DNA from: Hymenolepis diminuta
Lineage: Eukaryota; Platyhelminthes; Cestoda; Cyclophyllidea; Hymenolepididae
DNA length: 64,000 bases
Direction: 5' to 3'
Assembly (NCBI GenBank): GCA_900708905.1
Contig: CAADRB010000016.1
Location: 2,343,594 to 2,407,593, forward strand
In this document: piece after piece, positions 45,658-57,470 of the stretch
Layout: each line of letters opens with the position of its first letter
Numbering within the stretch: the first letter of the stretch is position 1
Notes under the pieces: model-generated
Databases searched by the model: none
What the model was told of the DNA's origin: nothing
The model's input: the letters and a program-made list of their open reading frames with translations, nothing else
Translations under genes and position numbers: made by a program

Positions 45658-48600
45658 ATGACTAATCCAAGCGTTGTCGTTTCCTATTCCGCCGGAGCTC
45701 TGGTGTTTTGGACAATTTTACTTTCGGCCTCTGTTCATAAAATCGAGGAGGGACATGTTGGTGTGTATTACCGCGGTGGTGCACTTTTGAAAGAAACCAG
45801 TGCTCCTGGTTTCCATATTATGATTCCATTCATTACTACCTTCAAGGAGGTCCAGGCAAGCTATACTGTTATTTTGGATTGAAGTTGCTGATTATTCTGC
45901 TTATATTGAAGGCGTTTCGTGCTTTTTTTTATCTAGGTTACACTTCAGACCGATGAAGTAACCAACGTACCATGTGGAACAAGGTTTGTATTAATTTTCG
46001 GGAATTGACAATACTTTTTCCCTTAAAGCGGTGGCGTCGTAATCTATTTTGACAGAGTTGAAGTTGTCAATTTGCTCTCTGCTGATCATGGTAATTCTCT
46101 ACTTATATCTAAATATTATGTTCACTGCAATTTATTATGTCTTTATGTTTTAGCTTATGACATTGTGAAGAATTACAGTCCAGATTATGACAAAACCTTA
46201 ATCTACAACAAGGTACATCATGAACTTAATCAGTTCTGCAGTAGCCACACCTTACACGAAGTCTACATTGATCTTTTTGGTTAGTTATGACAGTTTTTAC
46301 TGAGTATAATTTTGATGATTCCGATTAGACCGTCTTTATGAAATCCTGAGGATCCATTTTTCATAAAGTAATAATCACCTAATTAATGGTGTGATGACAA
46401 AATATGATAAAAGAATTTTGTATTGTAACCCGTGACGAATACTTGAAATATTTTTTTCTTGTTGCTGTAAGAAATGCATTTATTTTCTCATTTTAATTAA
46501 ACCGAATAGTTTAATCTCTTAAGATCATATATTTGAAGTGTATTTCTTTTACTTAAAAAAAAACAAAACAGTTTATATTAATTAAAATCTTGTTATTGTA
46601 ATCCATTGCACGGCAAAATATTTTGCAATTTTTACTCTTTCGGAAACAACTAAAGTCGGGTAACAGGAAGGTTTCACAAGGAGAAAAAGGAAGTAAATAG
46701 AAGCATGTTGAAGATAAGGTCGGGATATCAAAATAGCCTTGTTTGACTTATTTCTTGGATTCGGGCTGCGGAATATGCATTTAATGAGCAGTTCACTGCT
46801 TCGCGTTCTAGAGTTGAACTCAAATTTTATGAATTTTCTCCAATATTGTTGAGCAAATTCCTATCTACTATGTCCAGTTTCTATCGATTATGTTTAATGT
46901 ATGGGATGGTTGATCCTACCATTTCAATTTGAATTATTCATACAGCCTTAATAGGCTTGCACAAATTGAAAGCGAGTCAAAGGCTTTTCTTAAATCAGCA
47001 AAGATGATATCTGTCCCGCAACGGCGATCGATAGCTTCTTGAATTACTATTTTTACATCAAGGGTCGTCCGTTCAGTAGACTTTCCAGAGCGAAATCAAT
47101 GTTGATTGTTTGATAAGCGTACATTAATGTGAAAATTCAACTTTTCATAGACTATTGGTTTGAACTATTTTTCCTGCGTATCAAGAATAAAAGTACTTTT
47201 ATAATTTTACCTATTTGGTTATAATCTGAAGCGCGTTAGGTAATTGCTTTTCCGTAAATAGATCAAATCGACGAAAATCTCAAGAGGGCCCTTCAAGAGG
47301 ATCTGACTGTAATGGCCCCGGGCCTGTTTGTTCAAGCTGTGCGTGTCACCAAACCCAAGATCCCTGAAAATATCCGTCGCAATTACGAGTCCATGGAAGC
47401 GGAGAAGACCAAACTTCTCATCGCTGAACAGCATCAGCGCGTCGTTGAAAAAGAGGCGGAAACTGAACGACGGCGAGCAGTCATAGGTATATTTGTTTTC
47501 ATAAATTAACTAATAAATTAATGGTAAGTTTAAAATGTTAGCACGTATAATATGTGCACCGGTGGCCCATTTTTCGAAGGTTACGGGTTCGATGGCCGTC
47601 GATGTGCACCCAATAAGCGCTAGTAAAGTCTGATTAGTAAATCGTGCGACAGAATTTGAGTTCTCTACTCCATAACGCCGTTTCTCTGCCTACAGTGATT
47701 ATAGAAAAAAGATCGAAATTGAGCTTTTAGGTTATTTGTATAACATACGTGATACTTCTAAGGTTTGTAAATTCCGCAATTTTAAAGTTTTGGACTATGA
47801 AAGGTTCATGATTTGCATAAATTAATGCTTGTTCTTCAATTGTCGCTAACTGTTCGGATTCTGCTTAAGGTTGACGATAGGAAATAGAATCTAATGTTTT
47901 TGTTAGTTGGATCAGGATTCAATGTTTTAAAAACGGAATTCGTTTCCTTTGTCGCTGCCCTCCTATGCCTACTATATTGCTGACAAGGTAGTTCATCAAT
48001 CCCTAATGTCGAAGCTATACATAAACAGCTGTACTTTCCTAATGAGTTCTAAAGAACATCGTCCTTTTGATCTAGGGATTCTCATTATAGACGTGATAAA
48101 GTGGATTTGCATTTACTGAGGCATCTTAACTAATTGTTCGAATAGGAGGGTGCAGAATGTCAATTTGTTCAGGCCAATTGTGATCAAGCAAATTGAAGTA
48201 GATATTGGTAACGTAACGGGAAATTAAAAAGGATTTTGAATTTCTGGTTAGTTTAATGGTTTAGGGCATACCAATGATTTCCCTAGCATTTCTTGTCTCC
48301 ACTAACTATTTGTGTCCGCAATTCTGAATTGTTCATTTTCGTTAGGTTTTATTTGATATCAAGGTATATCACTAAGGGTTTAACGGCACGTAACCTAACG
48401 ATATGTAAACTGAGCTGTCTATTGAAGTTTACTGCGGCTAGTGGCTTAGATCTAGAAGGATAAATGAAGAAGATCTATACTTAAATCGGCGGTTTCTCTT
48501 TTTTAATGAGAAAATACTGGTGTTTATATCTATGACATTGATTAGTATTTGGTTGGTTAGTAATATTCCAATGAGGAGATTTCATTTTCAGGTATGACTA

Positions 48601-50471
48601 TGGAAGTACAGTGATGAAAAATCTACCACCTCTGCGTTAGATTCTCTTCTGCTTTCTATCCCTAACACCGTCTTCGTGCGGTGTTTTGAATTGCTTTTAA
48701 CCATTGCTTGGCAATAACTTCAAGTCATTATTAAAGCAAATATCTGAAAGAATATCTTTAGAATGCCAGATCCCAGTTCATATCTTGCGGCTGGTTGAAA
48801 CCTGCTAGCAATTTCAGGAAAATCTCTTTGTGGGTTCTATTCCGCTTTTGCTTTTCTCCTATAGACAACGGTTTGGCTGAATTAAATTTATTTCAATTGG
48901 ATTAGCACTAACTACTGCTCTAACTCTAGGTATCTCAAAGAAAATTCTCGTCGGTACTCTAGACATGCACAGAATTGGCCATGCAAGCAACTTTGGTGTG
49001 ATTTTCAGCCTATGTGCCACGTTAGTTCTTGTTTATATTAGTGCGATAGACTTCCGGTGCATTCAAACCGGCCAGTTCACTCTTGAATGATCGTACTTGT
49101 GGTAAATGGATGGTAGGAGAGTTAGCCATTTCTTTTTGGCTCAGGCTCATTGCTATCAAGAGTCCAGAATGCTAGTATGTCGACATACCTTTCTAAAACA
49201 TTTAGGAAGATACTAATTTTTACCACATTTGCATTTAAGCTTGTTAAATGTCAAAATTAGCTTGTCAGAAATTGATTTGAACGGATTTTTATGGTCATTG
49301 TTTGTTATATAAAAACTGCACAAAATTTTGCCCTTACCTTTATCACAAATTGACTTAGATATTAGATTATTTCGGAGTGATCAAACACGTATTTTTTTAA
49401 TTCACTCTGTGTAGGTCCCGATGACCTCTTTTATTCACGAATCATATTAGATCGCATCATGCTCCTAATATCTTCTGTTTTAGGGGATAAAATGTTTCGT
49501 AAATAGCGTCTAATGTTTTCTACTGGTCAATAAGTCCATTTGTACTAGCTAAAACCAAAATTTAATCAATTAACAGCTCTGAATGCTCCAAAGATGGCAT
49601 TTGTTCAGTTACTCGATCTTTTGGTAAATTCGATTATATGCCTTCTTTTACTATCAGCCTAAATGTTAATAGATAAACTTTTTCGCTCCTGAAAACCAAT
49701 GTCCATTCCAGCTGTCACTTAGCCTTAGCTTCAATTGAACGAAATACTCTTTAATGCTCAAGCTGTGGAAGACCTAAAGACAGAGCAGCGTCTTAAATTA
49801 ACCAGGTATCGTTGGTTTCAGGGTAGAAATCTCCATATTTCACAAATCGCTTACCTGCCCTCATCAAATGTTGCATAAACATCGGATACACATTTCCTTT
49901 CCATACTTAAATATATATCAGTAGCAAAATATTTACGATTTCATTTATAGACGCTGAAAAAGCTGCGGAGGTTGCAAAGATAGAAAGCATGATGCGTCTT
50001 TCAGCCAAGGAGAATGAGAAAGCAATCGCTGAGATAGAAGAGAATATTCGAGCCTCAAGAGCTCGTGCAGAAGCTGACGCAGAATTTTATCGAGCCTCTC
50101 GTATGGCTGAAGCTGATTCTCTTCGACTAACTCCACAATTTCTTGAATTGGAACGCTATCGTTCTATGGCAGCCAACTCGAAAATCTATTTCGCTTCCTT
50201 GAGCGGTGTGAATCCGTTCCTTTCGTCTTCACCGTCGCATTCAAAGAGTGAGAAGACTTCTGCCTCTTCTCAAGGTGACTTGTCTGCGGGACTTGCGGAC
50301 CTAGTCGATTCAGATTTATTCTCCTCGGTTCTTGAAAATGTGAGCAGTTTAAAACAACTTGGAGGTGGAGTTTTGCAAAACTTGATCCATTCAGCTCTTA
50401 GTACTGAGAATGATGAGGCTGCGGAAAGCAATAAGAGCAGCAGTACTAACCCTGTAGATGAGGAACCTTAA
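45658..50471 (+). CDS. ERLIN: Erlin (ER lipid raft-associated SPFH protein)
   Basis: Six exons (45658-45855, 45937-45983, 46029-46090, 46154-46279, 47262-47486 and 49951-50471) give 392 residues; human erlins are about 340-350. Erlins form large ER-membrane assemblies that recruit RNF170 for degradation of activated IP3 receptors and affect sterol control. A hydrophobic N-terminal anchor ([14 protein letters not shown]) precedes the SPFH/prohibitin domain: [97 protein letters not shown] and [10 protein letters not shown]. The coiled-coil and [20 protein letters not shown] parts follow. The C-terminal tail is Ser-rich and unlike vertebrates. Intron 1 (45856-45936) uses a GC donor. Paralogue 1 or 2 cannot be decided. 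A TAATCTAG eight bases before the ATG could be a trans-splice acceptor. Confidence 0.95.
45856..45936 (+). other. GC-AG intron in erlin
   Basis: CAG|GCAAGC begins the intron and TTTATCTAG ends it. Joining gives [13 protein letters not shown], colinear with other erlins. No GT at a usable phase would preserve this alignment. Confidence 0.8.
46700..46933 (-). repeat. LINE reverse-transcriptase remnant, 3' part
   Basis: On the minus strand a stretch reading ARIQEISQT...Y-P-D-L continues the RT fragment at 46934-47095 and is matched by copies at 56190-56460 and 59325-59560. It contains stops, so it is dead. It lies in erlin intron 4. Confidence 0.5.
46934..47095 (-). pseudogene. Non-LTR retrotransposon reverse transcriptase fragment
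   Basis: A 53-codon minus-strand frame reads [20 protein letters not shown], then [14 protein letters not shown]. This matches the LINE RT fingers/palm pattern: GF/R-x-G-x-ST, then a hydrophobic run, D, and KAFDS, with the first catalytic aspartate region. It is short, flanked by stops and inserted antisense in erlin intron 4, so it is a degenerate remnant. Confidence 0.65.
47487..49950 (+). other. Erlin intron 5
   Basis: The 2.46-kb intron begins with GTATAT and ends TTTATAG. Apart from the SINE-like copy near its start it shows no structure that I can name. Several stretches (47930-48240 and 48900-49200) have intermediate composition that may come from old transposons. Confidence 0.5.
47545..47660 (+). 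repeat. SINE-like repeat copy
   Basis: GTGCACCGGTGGCCC is followed by a nearly canonical B box (GGTTACGGGTTCGATGGCC), GTCGATGTGCACCCAATAAG and AATCGTGCGACAGAATTTG. It lies in erlin intron 5. Confidence 0.5.
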
Positions 50472-50635
50472 TTTTGTCTTTCGTAATTTCCCTTATGTGC
50501 CTCCATGTTTTGTTATGAATAGAGTGCGCTGTTTGTATTAAGTTGCCTTTTTTTAATATTTGGTTACGGTTATAACTAAAGGTTGTCTATCTCACCTAAC
50601 CAGTTACTGCCTTTGCTTGTTATGCGTTAGAACTA

Positions 50636-51070
50636 TAGGGTTGCTAGTTGCAGTCGAGTAAAACGGGAGTCACCAAATATGCACCTAAAAAGACTAAGAT
50701 GGTAGATTATTTATTAAGGATATCACTTTACTGAGAATTAGCTGAATGCGAAGAAAGAGGAGAAAGCATTAATAAATTACAAGTGGGTAAGGCTGATATG
50801 ATGTGGGAGATGACAAGAGTCGGATAGCCTTATGGTTAAAACTGTTCAGGATAAGATTATATGCGGGTATTAATAGATTTACAGCTGACAAAGACTGCGG
50901 GAATATTTTAAAAATGGCGGAGAATTCCGCTGGGTGTTTAGGTTTAAGTATGCTGCGTTTATCTGTCGAGGTCACAAATGATCTCAGACCCTTGCTGTTA
51001 TACTCGTCGTGATCACCCAATGTGGACTTTAGACGCCCCATCGAGTCCTGAATAAACATTACTTGCAGTT
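50636..51070 (+). repeat. LTR-like dispersed repeat downstream of erlin
   Basis: GGGTTGC..., AAAACGGGAGTCACCAAATA, AAAGACTAAGATGG and TTATTAAGGAT resemble the repeats at 42473 and 43263. An AATAAA lies near its right end (TCCTGAATAAACATT). Ends are not defined. Confidence 0.35.
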
Positions 51071-51226
51071 GCTTTTTCAAAAGTCTTTGAAAAGACTAAT
51101 ATAGAACCTACTGCCAAAGCTGAGATATATGGATTTTTAGTCCCTCCTTTATAGGAATTGGAAATTGGGTAGTGGAAGGCTTTATTGATTACTGTGTCTG
51201 AGGAAAAGTAGTGCAAAGGCATTGTT

Positions 51227-51440
51227 TCCTTTTCTGTGAACAATCGCATAGAGTTGGCAGCTTTAGCCTTCATTGGTTTCACTCAATTCCTTTTGAGATG
51301 GGGATTTGCACTTTTAGAGGGGGAATCGATGTTATTGGTTGTTTTAGCCATAACAGACCAATCAAATGAGAAACTGTCTTGGCAGTTCACTAATGTAAGC
51401 TTTCTTTTTGGTTCACCTTGGTATCTGATGCTAAAAACAA
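51227..51440 (+). repeat. Dispersed repeat (copy 1) related to 62553-62775
   Basis: Both copies share GTGAAC..TCGCA.A.AGTTGGCAGCTTT, TTTGAGATGGGG/CTTGAGGTGGGG, CTTTTA..G, and GTTGGTTGTTTTAGCCAT/GATGGCTGGTTTAGTCAT. The 83-codon frame here is hydrophobic and not recognised. Confidence 0.45.
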
Positions 51441-53529
51441 GGTTTCAGGGTAGGAGACCCATGAAAACATTTAATAGCAGCTGTTGAATTTAAGCAGTAA
51501 AGTTTTTCTGAGCAAACCGTTGAGCTAACTATTCAAATTTCTACGAAAATGCAATCCTGAGATCTGCTGATTTAACTACATTGGAGCAATTATACGGATT
51601 TGGAATGGAGAATGATTTGACTGCAGTTATTCGTAAAAAAGAACACCTCAAAACCTATGCCCATCCATTACATAGTTTTCAAGTTACAGAAAATTGAAAA
51701 GAGCGAGCTCTCCTAGGTTTTATGATTACCTTTTCTGCATTTTGGCATTCGTCTCCTGCTTTGATTTAGTTTTGAAGGTTATATTCCTGGAAACGTTCTC
51801 TCCTTATTTCGTTGAACAGCCTTGAATTTGGGATAATCAAATGAAAATGCACATCTGGGAGCGCAAAGATTAAAAAGAGTCATTGCATGGCCAATTTCTT
51901 TTTTACCCGCATGTTATATCCGACAACATTATTTTCAACGCAACAGAACCCACAGCCGCTCGAGCATCAGGTTTTCCGATAACTGTTTTCCCACGGTCAT
52001 ATTTGGATTAAATTTCCTTCACTGTTATACTACTAGCCAAACTTTTATATCCTTTATATCTGCATTTACACTGGCATACTCCAATGCCAATGATACAAAG
52101 AGAAGCGTTCATTTACTTGGAGGTCTTCTTTCTTTATTGTGGGTCCGAAGGACCATTATATAACTTAGTGGCGAGCCGTAATTAAATAGATGATTATATT
52201 TATAAAACAAAAGGTGCATAGCTTTATAATTAGAGTAAGATATGATTATCGATAAAATGGTCAGCAAAAGTCACTTTCCATATGTTTGCCAAGATATTCG
52301 CATGTCCCGACTTTACTTATATGAACACATTGATATGTTCTCCCTTGTTAATTAGCTGTCTGTTGAAGCCAAATCATACTACTCCTCAAAAAACATTCTA
52401 ACACAGACAGAAAATTCGGTTAATCTCCGGTCTTCTAACCCTGGGTTACTTTGTGGTAGTAGCTTTAGATTATAATAATATGAGCTTCCCAATTGGCAGA
52501 AGGAAGCGCTGATCGTGTACTTTAACATTTCTATTGTTCTATTAGGCAAATAAGAGGTACCCAACTTAAAAGGACAATACTAACTTTACCAATTTACACT
52601 CATACAGTTGTGAACCTATCTTAATATTTTGTTGTCGTCAGGGTCAAAAGCTTAAGTTCTGTTGTTTTGATTTATAAATAGACTGTGGTTGACTCGGACC
52701 CGAAGAAAAAGGGAGAAGAGAGCAGCGTGTTCAACCCAAGATATTTTATTAATTTAACAAATACTATTTGTAAGAGCAAAAGTCTCTCTCATGATTAATG
52801 TTTGAGGAGCACTGGATCTCAGGAGCGATAAGAGTTTTCATCCAGACTAATTATTAAGGAATTAGAAGTGACATGTGCAAGTATGCCGATAAGAATGATA
52901 TGTGATTTAGCGTTCACCTACAGGATGTGAATTTCAGTCCCCGTGACCTTGAGTTATGTTTAGCTGCGTCTGGTCACTCGTACTGTTCCACCATCTGCCT
53001 TTAAAAGGGTTGGAGCCAGCTGATAAAATTCTAGTTAAAGTATACCAACGCAAAGTTTTTGGGGCCTATGTAAAAATCTCCAGAAGACCCTGCGGAGGAC
53101 GTGTCCTTACCAGATCATATCGCACTATATGATATGCAAGTTACAACTGTGGCGAGACAAATACAAATGTCACCCAGCCAAGAGTTTATTGTTTAGAATC
53201 CAGGTTTCTAGATAGCATAGCGACGAATCTAATTATTCGACCCCATTGAATTCAAATTTAGCTCCAATACAACTTTACATTGTATAAAATAAGATTTTAC
53301 TTTTCTGAACATTAGCCTAAAAATTTTGCTTTCCTCCGATTCAAATAATTTTGATATTGAAAATTTGTACAGTCCGATTAAGAAATACTACCTTATAAAT
53401 TCTCTAAACATTTTGATGGTGAAAAGCGACAAGATTAATAGCCATTGTTTTTCGTGCAGCAAGAGGGTAAAAAATTATTATTGAATAACATGCTCAGATT
53501 GATCTGCGGGGTTCACAACGCTGACATGG

Positions 53530-53900
53530 CTGATTGAATCACGTGCGCTGAAACTTTCTGGGAAGTACAGTATGTAACCGGTAGCGCAGAGAACAAGCGC
53601 GGCGTGTGTGCAGAGACTACCTCGACCAATCAGCAATCAAGATCCCTGCAGCCTAGCATGGTTTTGTATTTAATGACTATGCTTTTGACTCACAGACACA
53701 AAGAGAAGTGAACAGTAAACCCTCTTCACTCAGCATCTTTCTGGTTCTTACCATTTTGGGCATAGCTTAGCTGATTCAGGAGTAAATTGATAATGGAGGG
53801 CTCTGCTAGAGGCTGTTTGGACTGCTTTGGTGGATTACTTAGGTGTAGCATCCGCTACAGATCCATGGACCCGTCGTGGAAAACTCATAACCACAGATTC
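53530..53900 (+). repeat. Dispersed LTR-like repeat (copy 2)
   Basis: This is homologous in opposite orientation to 15600-15960. It holds a CCAAT motif (GACCAATCAGCAATCAAG) ahead of the shared core, then TTTTGGGCATAGCTTAGCTG and TGCTAGAGGCTGTTTGGAC. Confidence 0.5.
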
Positions 53901-53944
53901 TACTATAAATTTTCGACTTATTTAAAAAACCGCTGAAAAGTGCT

Positions 53945-54115
53945 TTTATGCTGATAGTGCAGCGGTATCCGTGCCAGAGATCGCAGACTAGTAAAGAACG
54001 TAAAGATCATTGATTTCTGACCAGAGAGGCTTTAGAATGCCACTTTTCTTTTAAGGATAAGCGCTTGAAAATTCTTCTTTAAATGGGCAATTCCCAAAAA
54101 TGGCCCATTTTGTGA
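53945..54115 (+). repeat. SINE-like repeat copy
   Basis: GTGCAGCGGTATCCGTGCC, then TGATTTCTGACCAGAGAGGC, AGAATGCCACTTTTC and the tail AAGCGCTTGAAAATTC with TTAAATGGGC match the family. Confidence 0.45.
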
Positions 54116-56189
54116 GAATATTGATTAATAAATAAATTTATTATTGATCCGGACCGATGATGATCAACGTAATTAATGATCATTCCCACATTATCTACTA
54201 ATCTACATTTTTCATTATGGATTTTGGACCCACTGGCTGACCTCAATCGAATTTGACGTTATGCTAATTTCTTTACTGTAAACAAACTTCCAAAATGCAA
54301 CAACCTCCTTCTTCTCAATTATCCAACAGCCATATTGATCTCCCTTCATTTGACTTTGAGGTTTAAAGGCGCTAAAACTGCATGATACCCGCCTACCTGT
54401 GTGTGCCAAATGTCATAAGTACAACTCTAAGTGCACAAAATCCGCTTTATGTATACTTTCTGATAGTACCGATATCACATTCTAGTGCATTGTCTTATTC
54501 AATTCTCTAGAATCATGTTATATTGTTTGGTTCTGTGTTAAGTCATATTCTACTACCATTGAAACCTCAGTGGTATAATTTAAAATACTATGTTTGGCTC
54601 CGCGATCAGTTTGATCTGCGATAAACTTCATAATACGATATCAAGTTTTACGGTTAGTAGCTTAATGCTGTTGACACTCAAATTAAAGGTGAGGAGCACC
54701 AAATACGTGCCACAAAAGTTGTTTGATTGTAAAAAAAATATGCATATCTTTCTGTGAACATTTTATCTGTGAAACGAACCTGAACAAAGCGCATTTTGGC
54801 TAAATAAAATTCATAATATATGCACCATGTATGGAATACAGGTAGTATCTTTTCCGGCCACGAGATTAGATAATTTCAAGATGCTCTTAAGCGAATGGGA
54901 AACGCCCAAACTCTATGTCCGCTTCAAACGCCCTTTTAGTCACTGAATTATTACCCACCTTATTACTTCCTGCTTACTATTAGCGTTATTGTTCATGAAT
55001 TTTACCTATTTATGCGAATTTGCAAAAAAAGGAATTGGAATAAATTTATTAGAAAAAGGGGATATGATTTCGATACATGTCTATAAACGCCAACAAGTAA
55101 CTGAAATGCTCGAAGTACAATTTGTAAGCATTGCAGGAAGCGTGGTCTAAATAGGGATTCATTACAAAAAATTTTATAGATAAGGCAATAAAAAGCACAT
55201 TCTAAGGTTCTAAAAAAGCACGAAAAGTGGAAAGGTGGACTAAGAAACGTTAAAGGTAATAAAGTGTGCAGAAGTGGCCATCTTGATACAATGTTCACTG
55301 CTCTCTTCCGCCACTAGCTTTCATTGGTCACTACTCTCCCATGTCGGTTTGCGTGATGACAGGTACTTCCCTATTACTTAGCCAGGTTACCAGCTTGTCT
55401 TACTTCCAATTCTTTAGTAGCAACGTGATTGGTGGCTTAAATTAGTATTTTCCGAGTTAGTAGTCGTAACATTAGGGATAACATACTGCTGTATAAGGGC
55501 CTGCTCAAACTTACCTCTTACAAAACTTAGAGGATCAATTAATAGGTCATTCTTCGTTTTTTCAGATCATCCCCATAATCCAGTGATCACTCTAGTGTAA
55601 AAGTATTGCTTTCTTTCCTGCAAGTATTCGCATGCGAAACATTTCACTGTTCTTGTGTAAATTCTATGGGAGTTGACTTTCGCAGTTTGAGAGGTGGAAA
55701 TTGTAAATCAATTGTGTCAAAAAATGCATTGATTCATTCCCCTTAGCTTTGTGTGCTTAAGTATTTTCATTCTAACTCTAATACTCTAACCGAATGAAGT
55801 ATCAGCGTTTAATGAATATGAATTTTTTTCCTATCTTTATTTCCGAAGATTTTCACTAACATCGCATTTAGGCAGAATCTGAGATGAGTAAATTTCTAAA
55901 TTGATCACAAATTGAGAGAGGTAAATGCACTTTAGCAGTCAAAGCTTCAGGATGGGGCTCCCTTTTGTAAACCATGAAAAGAAAGGGGCTTGACTTTCCC
56001 AACAAAATTAAATGTAGAATATCCATAGAAAAAATATTGAAATAGTTTAAATACGTATATTTATAAGCCCTCATCCATCTGAAAGCAGTACCGATACTGT
56101 TATATTTTGGCACTTTACAATAGGACAAAATATTGTACTATAACCCACAGCAAGAAAAATCTTTGTTGTAGGAACGAACCTAAAAGTAC

Positions 56190-56460
56190 CTAACAGTAAG
56201 TACAGTATAGGATAAAAAGGATGCGATCGAAATGAAATTGAGAGTAAAATCGAGGTATCCAAGAGTTTTGTTTCATTTGATTTTTGGATTCGGATTGTAG
56301 AATATTTGCCTGATGGAGAGTTCACGTTCTATCATTCAAATTTCATGAACTGTCACCTGAATTACTGATCAACTTTTTATCTACAATCTCCAGTGGTAAA
56401 TTCAGCGGTTATTTAATTATGATAGTCTTTCATGCCCATGACTGAGAAAGCAGAATGATC
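56190..56460 (-). repeat. LINE-derived repeat (copy 2)
   Basis: On the minus strand a segment reads YSTIRIQKSNETKLLD, matching the reverse-transcriptase remnant next to 46934-47095. The plus-strand string TTTGATTTTTGGATTCGG is shared with 46740-46770 and 59357-59375. Confidence 0.45.
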
Positions 56461-57157
56461 TTAAATGATACTGAACAGCTCTCATGATCATAACATATCG
56501 GAGCAGAAATATCTGACATCGAAAAAAATATTTTCTCCAAAATGTGCTTATAGGAAGAGTACCCAAATGACTTTGATAAAACCCTCAAGTTGACATTTGA
56601 TTGATCTGAAAATTTTAATTCACCTACATACTTTCAACTAGAATAATCCTTCGGTTTTGAGGATTTCTATGATCATTAAACTTTCTTCTAGATCTATAGC
56701 AAAAAATTTTAGTTTTTTTTACTGAGTATATAATCATACCGCTGAAAATGTCTCTCAACTTTTCGTGAATATTTAACGGTGATTAGACAAAATATTTTAA
56801 TTTATTTTAAATCCGTCTCCCTTTTTTACTAAAAAGAGCAGAAAATAGTGTGTTGACATTAAATGTTTCTGTTAAAGACTGGGAGATTATTAATTTAGTT
56901 TAACCCGTCAGAGGTTTTGACATGTTTAAATTCGTCACAAAATGGAAAGTAATACCTGTAAAATTTGAAGGATTTTATTAAGTACTGTTGAAAATAAAGT
57001 TAATCGTTAAAAATGAATTGAAAATAATCCATTTTGGCTAGTTGCTTAATATATACTTTAAAAATAAAATAATAAGACAGTAATGGAAATTTTACAAATC
57101 AAACAAGGCACAGCGTTTGGAAAAAATTATAATTCAATTAAATTCGCTCTAGTTAAT

Positions 57158-57470
57158 TTATCCCAGGGACTCACAGGAATTAATTCCAAAGTATCTAATT
57201 TTCAGGACATTGTTATCCTGGTCAAAACAGTGAGGTTTCTGAAATCGAAGTAGTTCGATCTTCCTTTTCAATTTTCTGCGAGCTCTGTACCAAACCATAA
57301 TTCCAACTGAAATCATTATGACAAAATATCCACCTATTAGCAGCAGAGCAATGGATTCTGATCTCAGGAATCCTTCCGAAGATTTAAGTTGGACGTCTCT
57401 ATCTTCACTTTTTTCCTCCATACTATATTTTGGACAGATTTCCCAAACTATGCTGTTCAGTTGGCATATG
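57158..57470 (-). CDS. Possible terminal exon of a single-pass membrane protein
   Basis: After a possible acceptor (ACCAATGGCATTGCAG, ending at 57471), the frame ICQLNSIVWEICPKY...EEKSEDRD runs into a clear transmembrane helix (SIALLLIGGYFVIMISVGIM), then a basic stop-transfer stretch (RARRKLKRK) and a cytosolic tail of about 40 residues. It ends in TAA at 57158-57160. Upstream in the same frame are more cysteines (DCIYF..QWHC), so the exon may start earlier (from about 57520). Cys-rich ectodomain, helix and basic tail in that order suggest a type I receptor C-terminus. Upstream exons would lie above 57540 but were not found. An ATG (MEEKSEDR) could also give a small standalone protein. The family is not recognised. 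Confidence 0.42.

Larger units (their letters stand above)
50472..57157. other. Intergenic region rich in repeats
   Basis: No gene was supported between erlin and 57158. It holds LTR-like, SINE-like and LINE-derived repeats listed separately. An AATAAA near 50771 could end the erlin transcript. Confidence 0.5.

Noticed and set aside
52905..53005. Possible minus-strand SINE copy
   Set aside because: Only a weak B-box-like match; the head and tail of the family are not recognisable.
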